NCBI GenBank assembly: GCA_027622655.1
Contig: JAQBYI010000010.1
Location: 1-64,000 of the forward strand
Direction: 5' to 3'
DNA length: 64,000 nt
From: Gemmatimonadota bacterium
GTDB taxonomy: Bacteria > Gemmatimonadota > Gemmatimonadetes > Gemmatimonadales > Gemmatimonadaceae
Below the pieces are notes generated by a model that made no database searches, was not told the origin of the DNA, and saw only the letters and a list, made by a program, of their open reading frames with translations. Numbering within the stretch: position 1 is the first letter of the stretch; every line of letters begins with the position of its first letter. Positions 33,870-42,989 of this stretch are shown in pieces. The position numbers were made by a program, and so were the translations under genes.

Positions 33870-34472
33870 ATGCACACTTTTCGGCACGGCTCATCTGCAC
33901 GGTGGATGCGCATTGGTGCGATTGCGCTCATCGCGCTTGTCCTGAGCGTTGCCGTCTACGGTAACGCCGAGGCACACGACCAGGGAACACTCAAGCTCGT
34001 GTCCAAGACCTTTCGTGCCGGCGATTCGCTGGTAGTTCTCGGCACGAAGTTCACGCCCGATGACGAAGTCACCTTGCTGCTGTTAGGCGTCTCGGGCCGT
34101 ATCACGTTGGCCAAAGTGCCGACTGACACCGCCGGCGGTTTCCGACGAGTGTTGCTCGTCCCGGCCTCAGTGGCGCCCGGACAGTATCGGCTTCTGGCGG
34201 AAGCGATTGACGGCGATGTGGTCGCGGGCCTCGATGTGATGGTTACGGCCGCGGCGGCGCCAATGGCGCCGATGGCGGGAGTGGCCAATATGGAGGGAAT
34301 GCCCGGACACGAAGGAATGGCGACGGACCCGACGGGCGAGGCTCTATCCATCGACCGGGAGCGAAGCACCGCGGTCACGGCGACAGCGATTCTGTTGATC
34401 ATTGCATGTGCAGCGGCCGGAGCGATGTTCCTCCGCGGCTCACATGCCAACCCTCTCGAGGAGCAGTCATGA
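33870..34472 (+). CDS. Membrane-anchored periplasmic protein with Met-rich segment
   Basis: A 200-aa protein with an N-terminal signal/anchor helix (about 13-35), an Ig-like domain (KLVSKTFRAGDSLVVLGTKFTPDDEVTLLLLG...), a Met/His stretch PMAPMAGVANMEGMPGHEGM near 135-155 that could bind Cu(I), and a C-terminal TM helix (about 170-192). GGGAGG precedes the ATG. Starts 2 bp after cytochrome b and overlaps the next gene's ATG. Not assigned to a named family; probably a metal chaperone or cytochrome-associated subunit. Confidence 0.7.
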   Translation: MHTFRHGSSARWMRIGAIALIALVLSVAVYGNAEAHDQGTLKLVSKTFRAGDSLVVLGTKFTPDDEVTLLLLGVSGRITLAKVPTDTAGGFRRVLLVPASVAPGQYRLLAEAIDGDVVAGLDVMVTAAAAPMAPMAGVANMEGMPGHEGMATDPTGEALSIDRERSTAVTATAILLIIACAAAGAMFLRGSHANPLEEQS

Positions 34473-35353
34473 ATACGATGAAACGTTCGCGCCGGTTGGG
34501 CGCGACAGTCGGCGGTGCGATTGCCGCAACGCTGGTCTCTGCCGCGGTGCTCGCGGCGCACGATTTCTGGCTCGTGCCGAACGCGTTGACGTTCGCACCG
34601 GGCGCGTCGGTTGAGGTACTCGGCCAGTCGGGCTCCCGGTTCCCCACAAGCGGCGGCCCGACGCAGCCGGCTCAGGTGGCCGAAGCTCGCATCGTCGGCA
34701 AGTCAAGCGACGTCAAGATCACCGATCTTTCGGTGAGCGGAAAATCGTTGATGTTGCGTAGCAAGCCCGGTGGCGCCGGCCAATACGTCGTGGCCGTATC
34801 ACTCACGGCCCGCAACGCGCGGGCGACGCCGGCCCGGCTCCAACGGTACATCGCGCTCGAGGGCGCGCCCGAACTCGCCGCACGGTACGAACAGGAAGGC
34901 AAGTACCCGAAGGCCGACAGCGTGACGCAGACGAGTGCGAAGTTCGCCAAAACGATCGTCGAAGTCGGTTCGAACGGTGCCCGCGCTTTCGACAAAGTTC
35001 TGGGACAGGCGCTCGAGCTCGTTCCGCTGGACGATCCGGCGCATACGCATGCCGGCGGATCGGTTCGCGTTCGCCTGCTCTTCCATGGCAAGCCGATCCC
35101 GAACGTACACCTTCGCGCTGGCTGGGGTTCGCCGGACGCCGTGAATTCCGAACCGCCCACCGGCGCGCCGGCCAAGCCCGATCAGATCGTCGTCACTGGC
35201 GCCGACGGTGTGGCCAGGATCGATATCACCGAACCGGGCCTGTGGAATGTTCGTACGCTCTACGCCGCAGCGATGCAGGGCATGCCGGAACACTGGGAAG
35301 TGTACTTCTCGACGATGGTGTTCAGCGTGAGCGGTGGGATGGGCGGGCCATGA
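34469..35353 (+). CDS. DUF4198 family periplasmic protein
   Basis: A 294-aa exported protein beginning after its signal peptide with AAHDFWLVPNALTFAPGASVEV, the typical DUF4198 entry with an N-terminal His. The middle has QALELVPLDDP and RVRLLFHGKPIPNVHLRA, and the end DGVARIDITEPGLWNVRTLYA. DUF4198 proteins occur near cobalt/nickel or copper transporters and are thought to bind metal in the periplasm. ATG overlaps the previous stop; GAGGAGC just upstream. One of three paralogues here and the most divergent. Confidence 0.82.
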   Translation: MNTMKRSRRLGATVGGAIAATLVSAAVLAAHDFWLVPNALTFAPGASVEVLGQSGSRFPTSGGPTQPAQVAEARIVGKSSDVKITDLSVSGKSLMLRSKPGGAGQYVVAVSLTARNARATPARLQRYIALEGAPELAARYEQEGKYPKADSVTQTSAKFAKTIVEVGSNGARAFDKVLGQALELVPLDDPAHTHAGGSVRVRLLFHGKPIPNVHLRAGWGSPDAVNSEPPTGAPAKPDQIVVTGADGVARIDITEPGLWNVRTLYAAAMQGMPEHWEVYFSTMVFSVSGGMGGP

Positions 35354-35393
35354 GACCCTGTCGGCCATCCTCCGCACCGCGCAGGGCGATGAT

Positions 35394-35804
35394 ATGGCGA
35401 TCGCTCGGGTCGGGGCGAAGCAGGGGGAGTATGGCGCCTACGAGTATGGCACGTCATATTTCAGGGACGAAAACGGCACGCCGTTCTTCCGGTACACGAC
35501 CCCGACCGGTAACGAGTACGGGTTCAGCGTTCCTGCGTGGAGAGCCTTCCTCGCAGAGATAAAGAAGCCGGCGACCGGAGTTATTCCCACCAAGTTCAAG
35601 GTGACTGCCAGTGGCAACGCCCCGTGGTTCGACCGACCGGAAGTCAACCGTGAAGCCCTCGATGCCCGTGCCGCCTACTGGGCAGACCGTGCCGGCGGGA
35701 CAGGCGAAGGGGCATCCACTCTTGCAGCGGCTGCTCAAGCAGAGGGGTCTGCCGATGGTGGTGGATCCGGCACCCCCTCAGGTGCCGCAGGCACGGCGCG
35801 CGCC
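35394..35804 (+). other. In-frame coding-like region upstream of the second DUF4198 gene
   Basis: The reading frame of the second DUF4198 gene is open from 35334 with an ATG at 35394. The residues it would add (about 137) do not look like the family: GEYGAYEYGTSYFRDENG, TPTGNEYGFSVPAWRAFLAE and then an Ala/Gly-rich linker. The AWRAFLAEIK segment faintly recalls DUF397 proteins of actinobacteria, only as a weak resemblance. It is either a short unknown protein, a remnant of inserted foreign DNA, or an N-terminal extension of the DUF4198 protein. Confidence 0.4.
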
Positions 35805-36680
35805 ATGACGTTCACTGCCGATCGTAGGTACGGAAAGCGGCCGGGGACACAGCCCGGCCGCCGGACGGCTGTGCGGGTCGCAGCTATGGTGGTTGCGCTG
35901 CTCGTGACGGTCACGGCGGGTGCCGCCGCACATGACCTGTTCATGCGGTCAAGAGCTTGGTTCGTGTCGCCGGGTGCTTCCGTTCGCGTCAACGTGCTGA
36001 ACGGTACGTTCTCGAAGAGCGAATCGCCGCTCACATTCGACCGGCTCACCGACCTCAGAATTGTCGGCCCCGGCGGGACGACGCGCCCCGACACCACTGC
36101 GTGGCGCGTCCACGGCGATTCCACCGATCTTGTCTGGACGGCCGGCGTGGCCGGAACGTATGTCGTGGGCGCCGCGGTTGCCCCGCGCGACAACCCCAAA
36201 CCGGCCGACGTTTTCAATGCCTATCTCAAGGCCGAAGGCAACCCCGACGAACTCGAACTGCGCCGCAAGAATGGTGAGCTCACCAAGGCCGTGCGCGAGC
36301 GTTACGGGAAAAACGTCAAGGCGCTTGTTCAGGTTGGCGAGGCCCGCACCGCCGAGTTCGCCACTGAGCTGGGGCACTCGGCGGAGCTCGTGCCGCAAGA
36401 GAATCCGTATTCGCTCCGCGCAGGTGCCGAGTTGCGAATCAGAGTCTTGGTCGATGGCAAGCCGGTCGCGAATCAGGTCGTGCTGTTCGGCGGCGTCGGA
36501 ACGGACGGCAAGACCATTGCCGAACTGGCGGTGCGATCCGGTACCGACGGCGTGGCGACGATCACGCCAGGCAAGCCGGGTAGCTGGTACGCGAAGTTCA
36601 TTTCTCTCAAGCGGGTGACCGACGACCCCGCCATCGACTACCAGTCGAAGTGGGCGACGCTGGCGTTTGGGGTGCGCTGA
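35805..36680 (+). CDS. DUF4198 family periplasmic protein, second copy
   Basis: A 291-aa protein with a basic n-region and signal segment (VAAMVVALLVTVTAGAAAHD). The mature part begins HDLFMRSRAWFVSPGASVRVNVLNGTF, then TYVVGAAVAPRDNPK, HSAELVPQENPYSL, ELRIRVLVDGKPVANQVVLFGG and a closing YQSKWATLAFGVR. It is clearly paralogous to the protein at 46702-47520. Start 35805 is chosen because the signal peptide follows it; the frame is open further upstream. Ends 12 bp before the P-type ATPase gene. Confidence 0.85.
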   Translation: MTFTADRRYGKRPGTQPGRRTAVRVAAMVVALLVTVTAGAAAHDLFMRSRAWFVSPGASVRVNVLNGTFSKSESPLTFDRLTDLRIVGPGGTTRPDTTAWRVHGDSTDLVWTAGVAGTYVVGAAVAPRDNPKPADVFNAYLKAEGNPDELELRRKNGELTKAVRERYGKNVKALVQVGEARTAEFATELGHSAELVPQENPYSLRAGAELRIRVLVDGKPVANQVVLFGGVGTDGKTIAELAVRSGTDGVATITPGKPGSWYAKFISLKRVTDDPAIDYQSKWATLAFGVR

Positions 36681-36692
36681 TACCGGCGGTGC

Positions 36693-39071
36693 GTGCAGCC
36701 GCGTAACGAACTGGAGCGACTGATCACAGACCCCGTGTGCGGCATGTCGGTCAAAGCGGACAGTCCGCATCGTCACACATTCGATGGCACGGAGTACGCG
36801 TTTTGCAGCACGAACTGCCGGGATCGCTTCGTGGCCGATCCCAGCGCGTTCATGAAGAAGTCGGCGACTCCAGTCGTGGCGCCCCCGGCTTCGTCGCCCT
36901 CAGCTTCGCCAGCGCCAGTAGCAACACCGGCAGCGCCACCCACGACCGGCTCGGCCGGCATCTGGACCTGCCCTATGCACCCCGAGATCGAGCGCGACGG
37001 TCCGGGATCGTGCCCCATCTGCGGCATGGCGCTCGAACCCAAAGACATCTCCCTGGGCGACGAGGACAACTCCGAACTGCGCGACATGTCGCGTCGCTTC
37101 TGGGGATCGGCAGCGCTCACTGCTCCGCTGCTGCTGATCGTGATGCGCGAAATGGTACCAGGACACTTCCTGGAAGACCTCCTGTCCGGCGCCACGCAGA
37201 CTTGGGTCGAGCTGCTCCTGGCCACACCAGTCTGCACCTGGGCCGCGTGGCCGTTCTACACGCGTGCCGTGGCGTCCGTCCGGAATCGAAGTCTCAACAT
37301 GTTCACGCTCATCGGCCTCGGCGTGTCGGTGGCGTACGGTTACAGTCTTGTGGCAGCGTTCGTCCCCGGGATCTTTCCGATGTCGTTTCGGGACGCCGAC
37401 GGCCAGGTCGCCGTCTATTTCGAGGCCGCAGGCGTCATCGTCACGCTGATCCTGCTTGGACAGGTTCTCGAATTGCGGGCGCGCAGCCAGACGAGCGCGG
37501 CAATCAAGAAGCTGCTCGGCATGGCGGCCAAGACCGCGCGCCGCATTCGGGACGATGGCAGCGACGAAGACGTTCCGCTTCACGCCGTACAGGTGGGCGA
37601 TCGGTTGCGCGTGAGGCCGGGCGAAAAGGTGCCGGTGGACGGTGTCGTGCTTGAGGGTACGAGCGTCATCGACGAATCGATGGTGAGCGGTGAGCCGATC
37701 CCCGTTGCAAAACAGCCCGATGACAAAGTCGTCGGGGCGACGGTGAACGGCACCGGATCGCTCGTGATGCGTGCCGAAAAGGTAGGGGCCGATATGCTCC
37801 TTTCGCGTATTGTGGCCATGGTCGCCGACGCGCAACGGAGCCGTGCGCCCATACAGAAGCTCGCTGATGTCGTGTCGGGCTACTTCGTGCCCATCGTGAT
37901 CGGGATCGCGCTCGTGACGTTCGGCGTCTGGGCGAGCGTCGGTCCAGACCCGAAAATGGCGCATGCGCTGATCAACGCCGTCGCCGTGCTTATCATTGCG
38001 TGCCCGTGCGCGCTGGGGCTCGCGACGCCCATGTCCATCATGGTCGCAACCGGAAAGGGCGCGTCTGCGGGTGTGCTCTTCCGAAATGCCGAAGCGATTG
38101 AAGTGATGCGCAAGGTCGATACGCTGGTCGTTGACAAGACCGGCACACTGACCGAGGGGAAGCCCAAACTCGTCTCGGTATTGCCGATCGCCGGATTGGA
38201 CGAGCAGGAGTTCCTGAGACTTGCCGCGAGCCTGGAGCGCGGCAGCGAGCATCCACTCGCCGAAGCCATCGTACGCGGCGCCGAATCGCGCTCCGTCGCG
38301 CTGGTCGAGGCAACCGAGTTCCAGAGTATCACCGGCAAGGGCATCCGCGGCAGCGTTGAAGGTCGCGCCGTGGCACTCGGCAACGCCGCACTGATGACCG
38401 ACATCGGAGTGGCCGCAGGAGATTTCGCTGACCGGGCAGAGTCGCTCCGCGCCGAGGGGCAGACGGTGATGCTCGTCGCCGTTGACGGCAAGTTTGCCGG
38501 CCTGCTCGGCGTCGCCGACCCGATCAAGGAGACGACGGCCGAAGCGATCGCCGCGCTGCATGAGGAGGGCATCCGCATCGTGATGCTCACCGGCGACAAC
38601 GCAACGACCGCCAACGCCGTGGCACGTCGCCTCGGAATCGACGACGTGGTCGCCGACGTCCTGCCGGATCAGAAGGTGGCTGCAGTCAAGCGCCTGCAGG
38701 CCGAAGGCCACGTAGTCGCGATGGCGGGCGATGGCATCAACGACGCTCCGGCGCTCGCCCAGGCGCAGGTTGGAGTCGCGATGGGAACGGGGACGGACGT
38801 CGCTATGGAGAGCGCATCGGTAACGCTCGTGAAGGGAGACCTGCGCGGAATCGTGCGCGCCCGCCGGCTCAGCAGGATGACGATGCGCAATATCCGGCAG
38901 AATCTCTTCTTCGCCTTCGCGTACAACGCCGCCGGCGTGCCGATTGCCGCTGGAGTCCTTTACCCATTCTTCGGGCTGCTGCTCAGTCCGATCATCGCTG
39001 CCGCCGCAATGAGCTTCAGCTCCGTATCGGTAATCGGCAATGCGCTCCGGCTCCGACGCGCGAAGATGTGA
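36693..39071 (+). CDS. Copper-translocating P1B-type ATPase with N-terminal YHS and CPxCG-type metal-binding domains
   Basis: A 792-aa inner-membrane pump. It begins with a YHS domain (DPVCGM near residue 11, then [12 protein letters not shown]) and continues with a heavy-metal-binding [20 protein letters not shown] segment near 92-120; the usual CxxC HMA domain is absent. Membrane helices follow, then the actuator VSGEP, transport motif C437-P-C439, phosphorylation motif DKTGT (D481), SEHPLAEA and [11 protein letters not shown] start. It exports Cu(I) or Ag(I) from cytosol to periplasm for the Cus pump and CopA to handle. Confidence 0.93.
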   Translation: MQPRNELERLITDPVCGMSVKADSPHRHTFDGTEYAFCSTNCRDRFVADPSAFMKKSATPVVAPPASSPSASPAPVATPAAPPTTGSAGIWTCPMHPEIERDGPGSCPICGMALEPKDISLGDEDNSELRDMSRRFWGSAALTAPLLLIVMREMVPGHFLEDLLSGATQTWVELLLATPVCTWAAWPFYTRAVASVRNRSLNMFTLIGLGVSVAYGYSLVAAFVPGIFPMSFRDADGQVAVYFEAAGVIVTLILLGQVLELRARSQTSAAIKKLLGMAAKTARRIRDDGSDEDVPLHAVQVGDRLRVRPGEKVPVDGVVLEGTSVIDESMVSGEPIPVAKQPDDKVVGATVNGTGSLVMRAEKVGADMLLSRIVAMVADAQRSRAPIQKLADVVSGYFVPIVIGIALVTFGVWASVGPDPKMAHALINAVAVLIIACPCALGLATPMSIMVATGKGASAGVLFRNAEAIEVMRKVDTLVVDKTGTLTEGKPKLVSVLPIAGLDEQEFLRLAASLERGSEHPLAEAIVRGAESRSVALVEATEFQSITGKGIRGSVEGRAVALGNAALMTDIGVAAGDFADRAESLRAEGQTVMLVAVDGKFAGLLGVADPIKETTAEAIAALHEEGIRIVMLTGDNATTANAVARRLGIDDVVADVLPDQKVAAVKRLQAEGHVVAMAGDGINDAPALAQAQVGVAMGTGTDVAMESASVTLVKGDLRGIVRARRLSRMTMRNIRQNLFFAFAYNAAGVPIAAGVLYPFFGLLLSPIIAAAAMSFSSVSVIGNALRLRRAKM

Positions 39072-39089
39072 TGAACGAACCTGTGTTGC

Positions 39090-39623
39090 CTAGCGCTCCG
39101 CAAACGTCTTGAGCTCACCATTCCGGTCGAAACTCACGACGGTGTAGCGTACTGAAGGACCGTCCATTCCCGGGCTCCCCGTCGGCATCCCGGGCACGGC
39201 GATGCCCACAACGGGCGGCCGGTCGGTGAGAACCCGCAGAATGTCCGCTGCCGGAACGTGCCCTTCGACGACGTAGTCTCCGATCGTCGCGGTGTGGCAT
39301 GACACGGCCGAGTTCGGCACGCCGAGCCGCGACTTGATTGGCGACATATCCACGCGATCGACCACGTCTATGGTGAAGCCTTCCTTCCGCATGATCGCGA
39401 TCCACTTGCCGCAGCATTCGCACGTGGGGCTCTTGTACACCGTCATGGCAACATCGCCAAGCCCAGCCTCGGCAAGCGTAGCGTGTGTTCGCGACTGCTG
39501 CGTGCCCTGCCACACCGTCACACCCGCCAACAGCGCGAGTGCGAACAAGGCGGCACCGATGACAATGCCCCTACCATTTCCGCGCCGTGGCGGAGCTGCA
39601 AAATGTTTCTGCGATTTTGACAT
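39090..39623 (-). CDS. DUF411 family metal-binding protein
   Basis: A 177-aa protein with one N-terminal TM helix or signal anchor (about 20-40) and a DUF411 domain: YKSPTCECCGKW with a CxCC metal site, SAVSCHTATIGDYVVEGHVP and GIAVPGMPTGSPGM. These proteins sit in copper clusters and probably bind Cu in the periplasm. AAGGAGAG three bases before the ATG. Convergent with the ATPase and upstream neighbour of cusA on the same strand. Confidence 0.88.
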   Translation of the reverse strand: MSKSQKHFAAPPRRGNGRGIVIGAALFALALLAGVTVWQGTQQSRTHATLAEAGLGDVAMTVYKSPTCECCGKWIAIMRKEGFTIDVVDRVDMSPIKSRLGVPNSAVSCHTATIGDYVVEGHVPAADILRVLTDRPPVVGIAVPGMPTGSPGMDGPSVRYTVVSFDRNGELKTFAER

Positions 39624-39646
39624 TTTCTCTCCTTGAGATCGCGCTC

Positions 39647-42600
39647 TCAGAACGCGGGTTCGATTGCCGCAGACGGCGAGTTGATCGCGCCGGCCCGTGC
39701 CTCAGCGCGGACCACCTCCCGGCCCTTCCACAATGAGTAGATCGCCGGAATCACGACCAGCGTGAGAATCGTGCTGGTGACCATCCCGCCGATCATTGGC
39801 GCCGCGATGCGCCGCATCACGCTCGCGCCGGCGCCGCTCCCCCAGAGGATCGGGAGCAGGCCGCCCATGATCGCCACGGCGGTCATGAGTTTCGGCCGCA
39901 CGCGATTCACGGCACCTTCCATCACGGCATCGTACAGGTCGGCAGCCGACGGAATCCGCCCATCACGCCGCTTCGCCGCCCAGGCCTGGTCGAGATAGAC
40001 CAGCATGATGACGCCGGTTTCGGCCGCCACGCCGGCCAGCGCGATAAACCCGATCGCCACGGCCACCGACCGCTGGTAGCCGAGCGCCCAGATGAACCAG
40101 ATCCCGCCCACAAGCCCGAACGGAAGCGAGAGCATCACGATCAACGACTCGGTGACGTTCTTGAAGTTGAAGTAGAGGAGCAGGAAAATGATCGCAAGCG
40201 TCGCTGGAATGACTACTTTCATCCGCTCTTTGGCACGCTCCATGTACTCGTACTGGCCGCTCCATGTCATCGTGTAGCCTGCCGGGAGCGTTACCATCGC
40301 GTCGACCCTCGCGCGTGCCTCCTCGACGTAACTGCCGATGTCGCGGTCAACAACATCGACATACACCCACGCCGTCGGCTGCGCTCCTTCGGTGCGCACG
40401 ACCATCGGGCCGGCGACCTGCGTAATCGTGGCGATCTGGCCAAGCGGAACTTGGGCCGCAAAGCCGCCGCCACCGCCCATGCCGACTGCCGCGGCGCTGC
40501 CACCCGTCACTCCACCGCCCATACCGGCACTCATGGCCTGGCCTACGCCAGAGGAACCGCCGGTCCCGGTACCTCTCGTGTGCGCGACCGGGACCAGCAC
40601 ATTGGCAAGACGTTCCGGCGAATCCCGCAGTTCTTGCGGATAGCGCACACGCACAGCGTAGCGTTCGCGCCCTTCGACAGTCTGCGTGATCGTCATCCCA
40701 CCGATCGCAGTCGCAATGACGGCTTGCACGTCGCCGATATTCAAACCGTGACGCGCGGCCGCTCCGCGGTCGATGTTGATGTCGAGGTAGTAGCCCGATA
40801 CTGCGCGCTCGGCGAACGCGCTCCGGGTTCCCGGCACGTCGCGAACCGCCTGTTCCACTTCAATTCCGAGTCGCTCGAGTTCGGCCAAGTCAGGTCCAAA
40901 GATCTTGACACCGACTGGCGTACGAATCCCGGTCGCGAGCATGTCGATGCGCCCTTTGATCGGCATCGTCCACGCATTCGTGACGCCGGGAATGCGCACA
41001 GCGGAGTCCATCTGGACAATCAGCTGGTCGTACGTCAATCCGGGACGCCACTGGTCACGCGGCTTGAGCGTGATGGTCGTCTCGATCATGTCGAGCCCCG
41101 CGGGGTCGGTCGCAGTATTCGCGCGGCCGGCCTTACCCCACACGTGTTCGACCTCGGGGAACTGCTTGATGATGCTGTCCTGCAGCCGCAGGATCTCCCG
41201 GACCCGAGCCACACTGATTCCCGGGAGCGTCGTTGGCATGAAGAGGATCGTTCCCTCCTCGAGCGGCGGCATGAATTCGCTGCCGATTCCCTTCCACGGC
41301 ACCCACGTGAGAATGAGCACGACGCCGGCCGCGACGATCACCGACCAGCGGCGCCGCAGCACAAACGTGATGATTGGATGGTAGAACCACTGCATCGCGC
41401 GGTTCACGGGGTTGGACCGCTCAGGCCACAGCTTCCCACGAACGAAGAGCGACATCGTGACCGGCACCAGCGTCACGGAGAGGAGGCTCGCGGCCGCCAT
41501 CGCGAAAGTCTTGGTGAACGCGAGCGGAGTGAACAGGCGTCCCTCTTGCCCTTCCAGCGTGAAAACAGGAACGAACGAGACGGTAATGATGAGCAGTGAG
41601 AAAAAGAGCGCCGGGCCAACTTCCTGCGACGATTTGATGACGATGTTGAGCCGGTCGCGAGCCGACAGCACTCCCGTGTCAATGCGGCCCTGCCGATCAG
41701 GTTTTCCGCCGGCGGCGTCCACCGCGCGTTCGAGATGTTTGTGCATGTTCTCGATCATCACGATCGCAGCGTCGATCATTGCCCCGATGGCGATCGCGAT
41801 GCCACCGAGCGACATGATGTCGGCGCCTACTCCAATCGTTCGCATTGCAATGAACGCCATCAGGATCCCGACCGGCAGCGTGAGAATCGCCACGAGCGCC
41901 GACCGCGCGTGAAGAAGAAACAGGATGCACACGAGCGCGACGACGATGCTCTCTTCAACCAACTTGTCGCGAAGCGTGTCGATAGCCCGGTGAATCAGGT
42001 CACTGCGGTCATACATCGGCCGGATGATCACACCCTCGGGCAAACCGCGTTCAACTTCGGCGAGCTTCGCCTTGACGCGGTCGATCGTGGCGAGCGCGTT
42101 CTCGCCGAACCGCATCACTACTATTCCGCCGACGGCGTCCCCACGCCCGTCGAGATCGGCGATACCACGCCGAACGGCTGGCCCAATGGACACGCGGCCG
42201 AGGTCCGCCACGCGGATCGGCGTACCGGCCGCCGTCGCGCCGACGACGACGTTCTCGATGTCACCGATGGATTCCAGATAGCCTAGCCCGCGCACCATGT
42301 ATTCGCGCTCGGAGAGTTCCATCACCATCGCGCCAATGTCGGAGTTGGCGTTCTGGATCGCGCTCATTACGCGGGTGACCGGAACGCCGTACGCGAGCAG
42401 CTTGGCCGGATCAACGTCCACCTGATACTGCTTCTCGAATCCTCCTACCGACGCCACCTCGGCCACACCGGGTACGGCAGTGAATGCGTATCGCAGGAAC
42501 CAGTCCTGAATGCTCCTTAGCTCGGCGAGGTCGAGCCGGCCGGTTGTATCCTCGAGCGCGTACTGGTAAACCCAGCCCAGTCCGGTCGCGTCAGGGCCAA

Positions 42601-42985
42601 GCGTCGGCGAAACCGACGCCGGGAGCTTTCCCTTCAGGCCGTTGAGGTACTCCAGAACGCGCGAGCGGGCAAAGTAGAGATCGGTATCATCGTCGAAGAT
42701 GACGTAAACAAACGACACCCCGAAGAACGAGTAGCCGCGCACGACGCGTGCGCCTGACACTTTCAGCATCTCGGCCGCGATCGGGTACGTGACCTGATCC
42801 TCGACGATTCGCGGAGCCTGTTCGTTGTAGTCGGCCTGAATCACAACCTGCACGTCGCTGAGGTCCGGAAGAGCTTCGAGAGGTGTATTCCTGAGCGCCC
42901 AGACGCCACCGCCAATCGCGGCGACGGTGAACATCAGCACGAGCAGCGGGTTGCGGACCGACCACTCAATTATGCGCTTGAGCAT
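39647..42985 (-). CDS. cusA: Heavy-metal RND efflux transporter, CusA-type
   Basis: A 1112-aa inner-membrane proton antiporter with twelve TM helices and two large periplasmic loops. The TM4 region is GGIAIAIGAMIDAAIVMIEN, as in CusA-type copper/silver pumps. A Gly/Met-rich insertion (MSAGMGGG..VGMGGGGG) lies in the second periplasmic loop at about 803-843. Starts ATG 42985 with GGAG in the last codons of cusB. Works with CusB and CusC to move Cu(I)/Ag(I) from periplasm to outside. Confidence 0.93.
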   Translation of the reverse strand: MLKRIIEWSVRNPLLVLMFTVAAIGGGVWALRNTPLEALPDLSDVQVVIQADYNEQAPRIVEDQVTYPIAAEMLKVSGARVVRGYSFFGVSFVYVIFDDDTDLYFARSRVLEYLNGLKGKLPASVSPTLGPDATGLGWVYQYALEDTTGRLDLAELRSIQDWFLRYAFTAVPGVAEVASVGGFEKQYQVDVDPAKLLAYGVPVTRVMSAIQNANSDIGAMVMELSEREYMVRGLGYLESIGDIENVVVGATAAGTPIRVADLGRVSIGPAVRRGIADLDGRGDAVGGIVVMRFGENALATIDRVKAKLAEVERGLPEGVIIRPMYDRSDLIHRAIDTLRDKLVEESIVVALVCILFLLHARSALVAILTLPVGILMAFIAMRTIGVGADIMSLGGIAIAIGAMIDAAIVMIENMHKHLERAVDAAGGKPDRQGRIDTGVLSARDRLNIVIKSSQEVGPALFFSLLIITVSFVPVFTLEGQEGRLFTPLAFTKTFAMAAASLLSVTLVPVTMSLFVRGKLWPERSNPVNRAMQWFYHPIITFVLRRRWSVIVAAGVVLILTWVPWKGIGSEFMPPLEEGTILFMPTTLPGISVARVREILRLQDSIIKQFPEVEHVWGKAGRANTATDPAGLDMIETTITLKPRDQWRPGLTYDQLIVQMDSAVRIPGVTNAWTMPIKGRIDMLATGIRTPVGVKIFGPDLAELERLGIEVEQAVRDVPGTRSAFAERAVSGYYLDINIDRGAAARHGLNIGDVQAVIATAIGGMTITQTVEGRERYAVRVRYPQELRDSPERLANVLVPVAHTRGTGTGGSSGVGQAMSAGMGGGVTGGSAAAVGMGGGGGFAAQVPLGQIATITQVAGPMVVRTEGAQPTAWVYVDVVDRDIGSYVEEARARVDAMVTLPAGYTMTWSGQYEYMERAKERMKVVIPATLAIIFLLLYFNFKNVTESLIVMLSLPFGLVGGIWFIWALGYQRSVAVAIGFIALAGVAAETGVIMLVYLDQAWAAKRRDGRIPSAADLYDAVMEGAVNRVRPKLMTAVAIMGGLLPILWGSGAGASVMRRIAAPMIGGMVTSTILTLVVIPAIYSLWKGREVVRAEARAGAINSPSAAIEPAF

Positions 42986-42989
42986 GGCG

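Noticed and set aside
36900-38711. 603-codon open frame on the minus strand inside the P1B ATPase
   Set aside because: Antisense shadow: low-complexity His/Asp/Arg composition, no recognisable motif, complete overlap with a certain gene.
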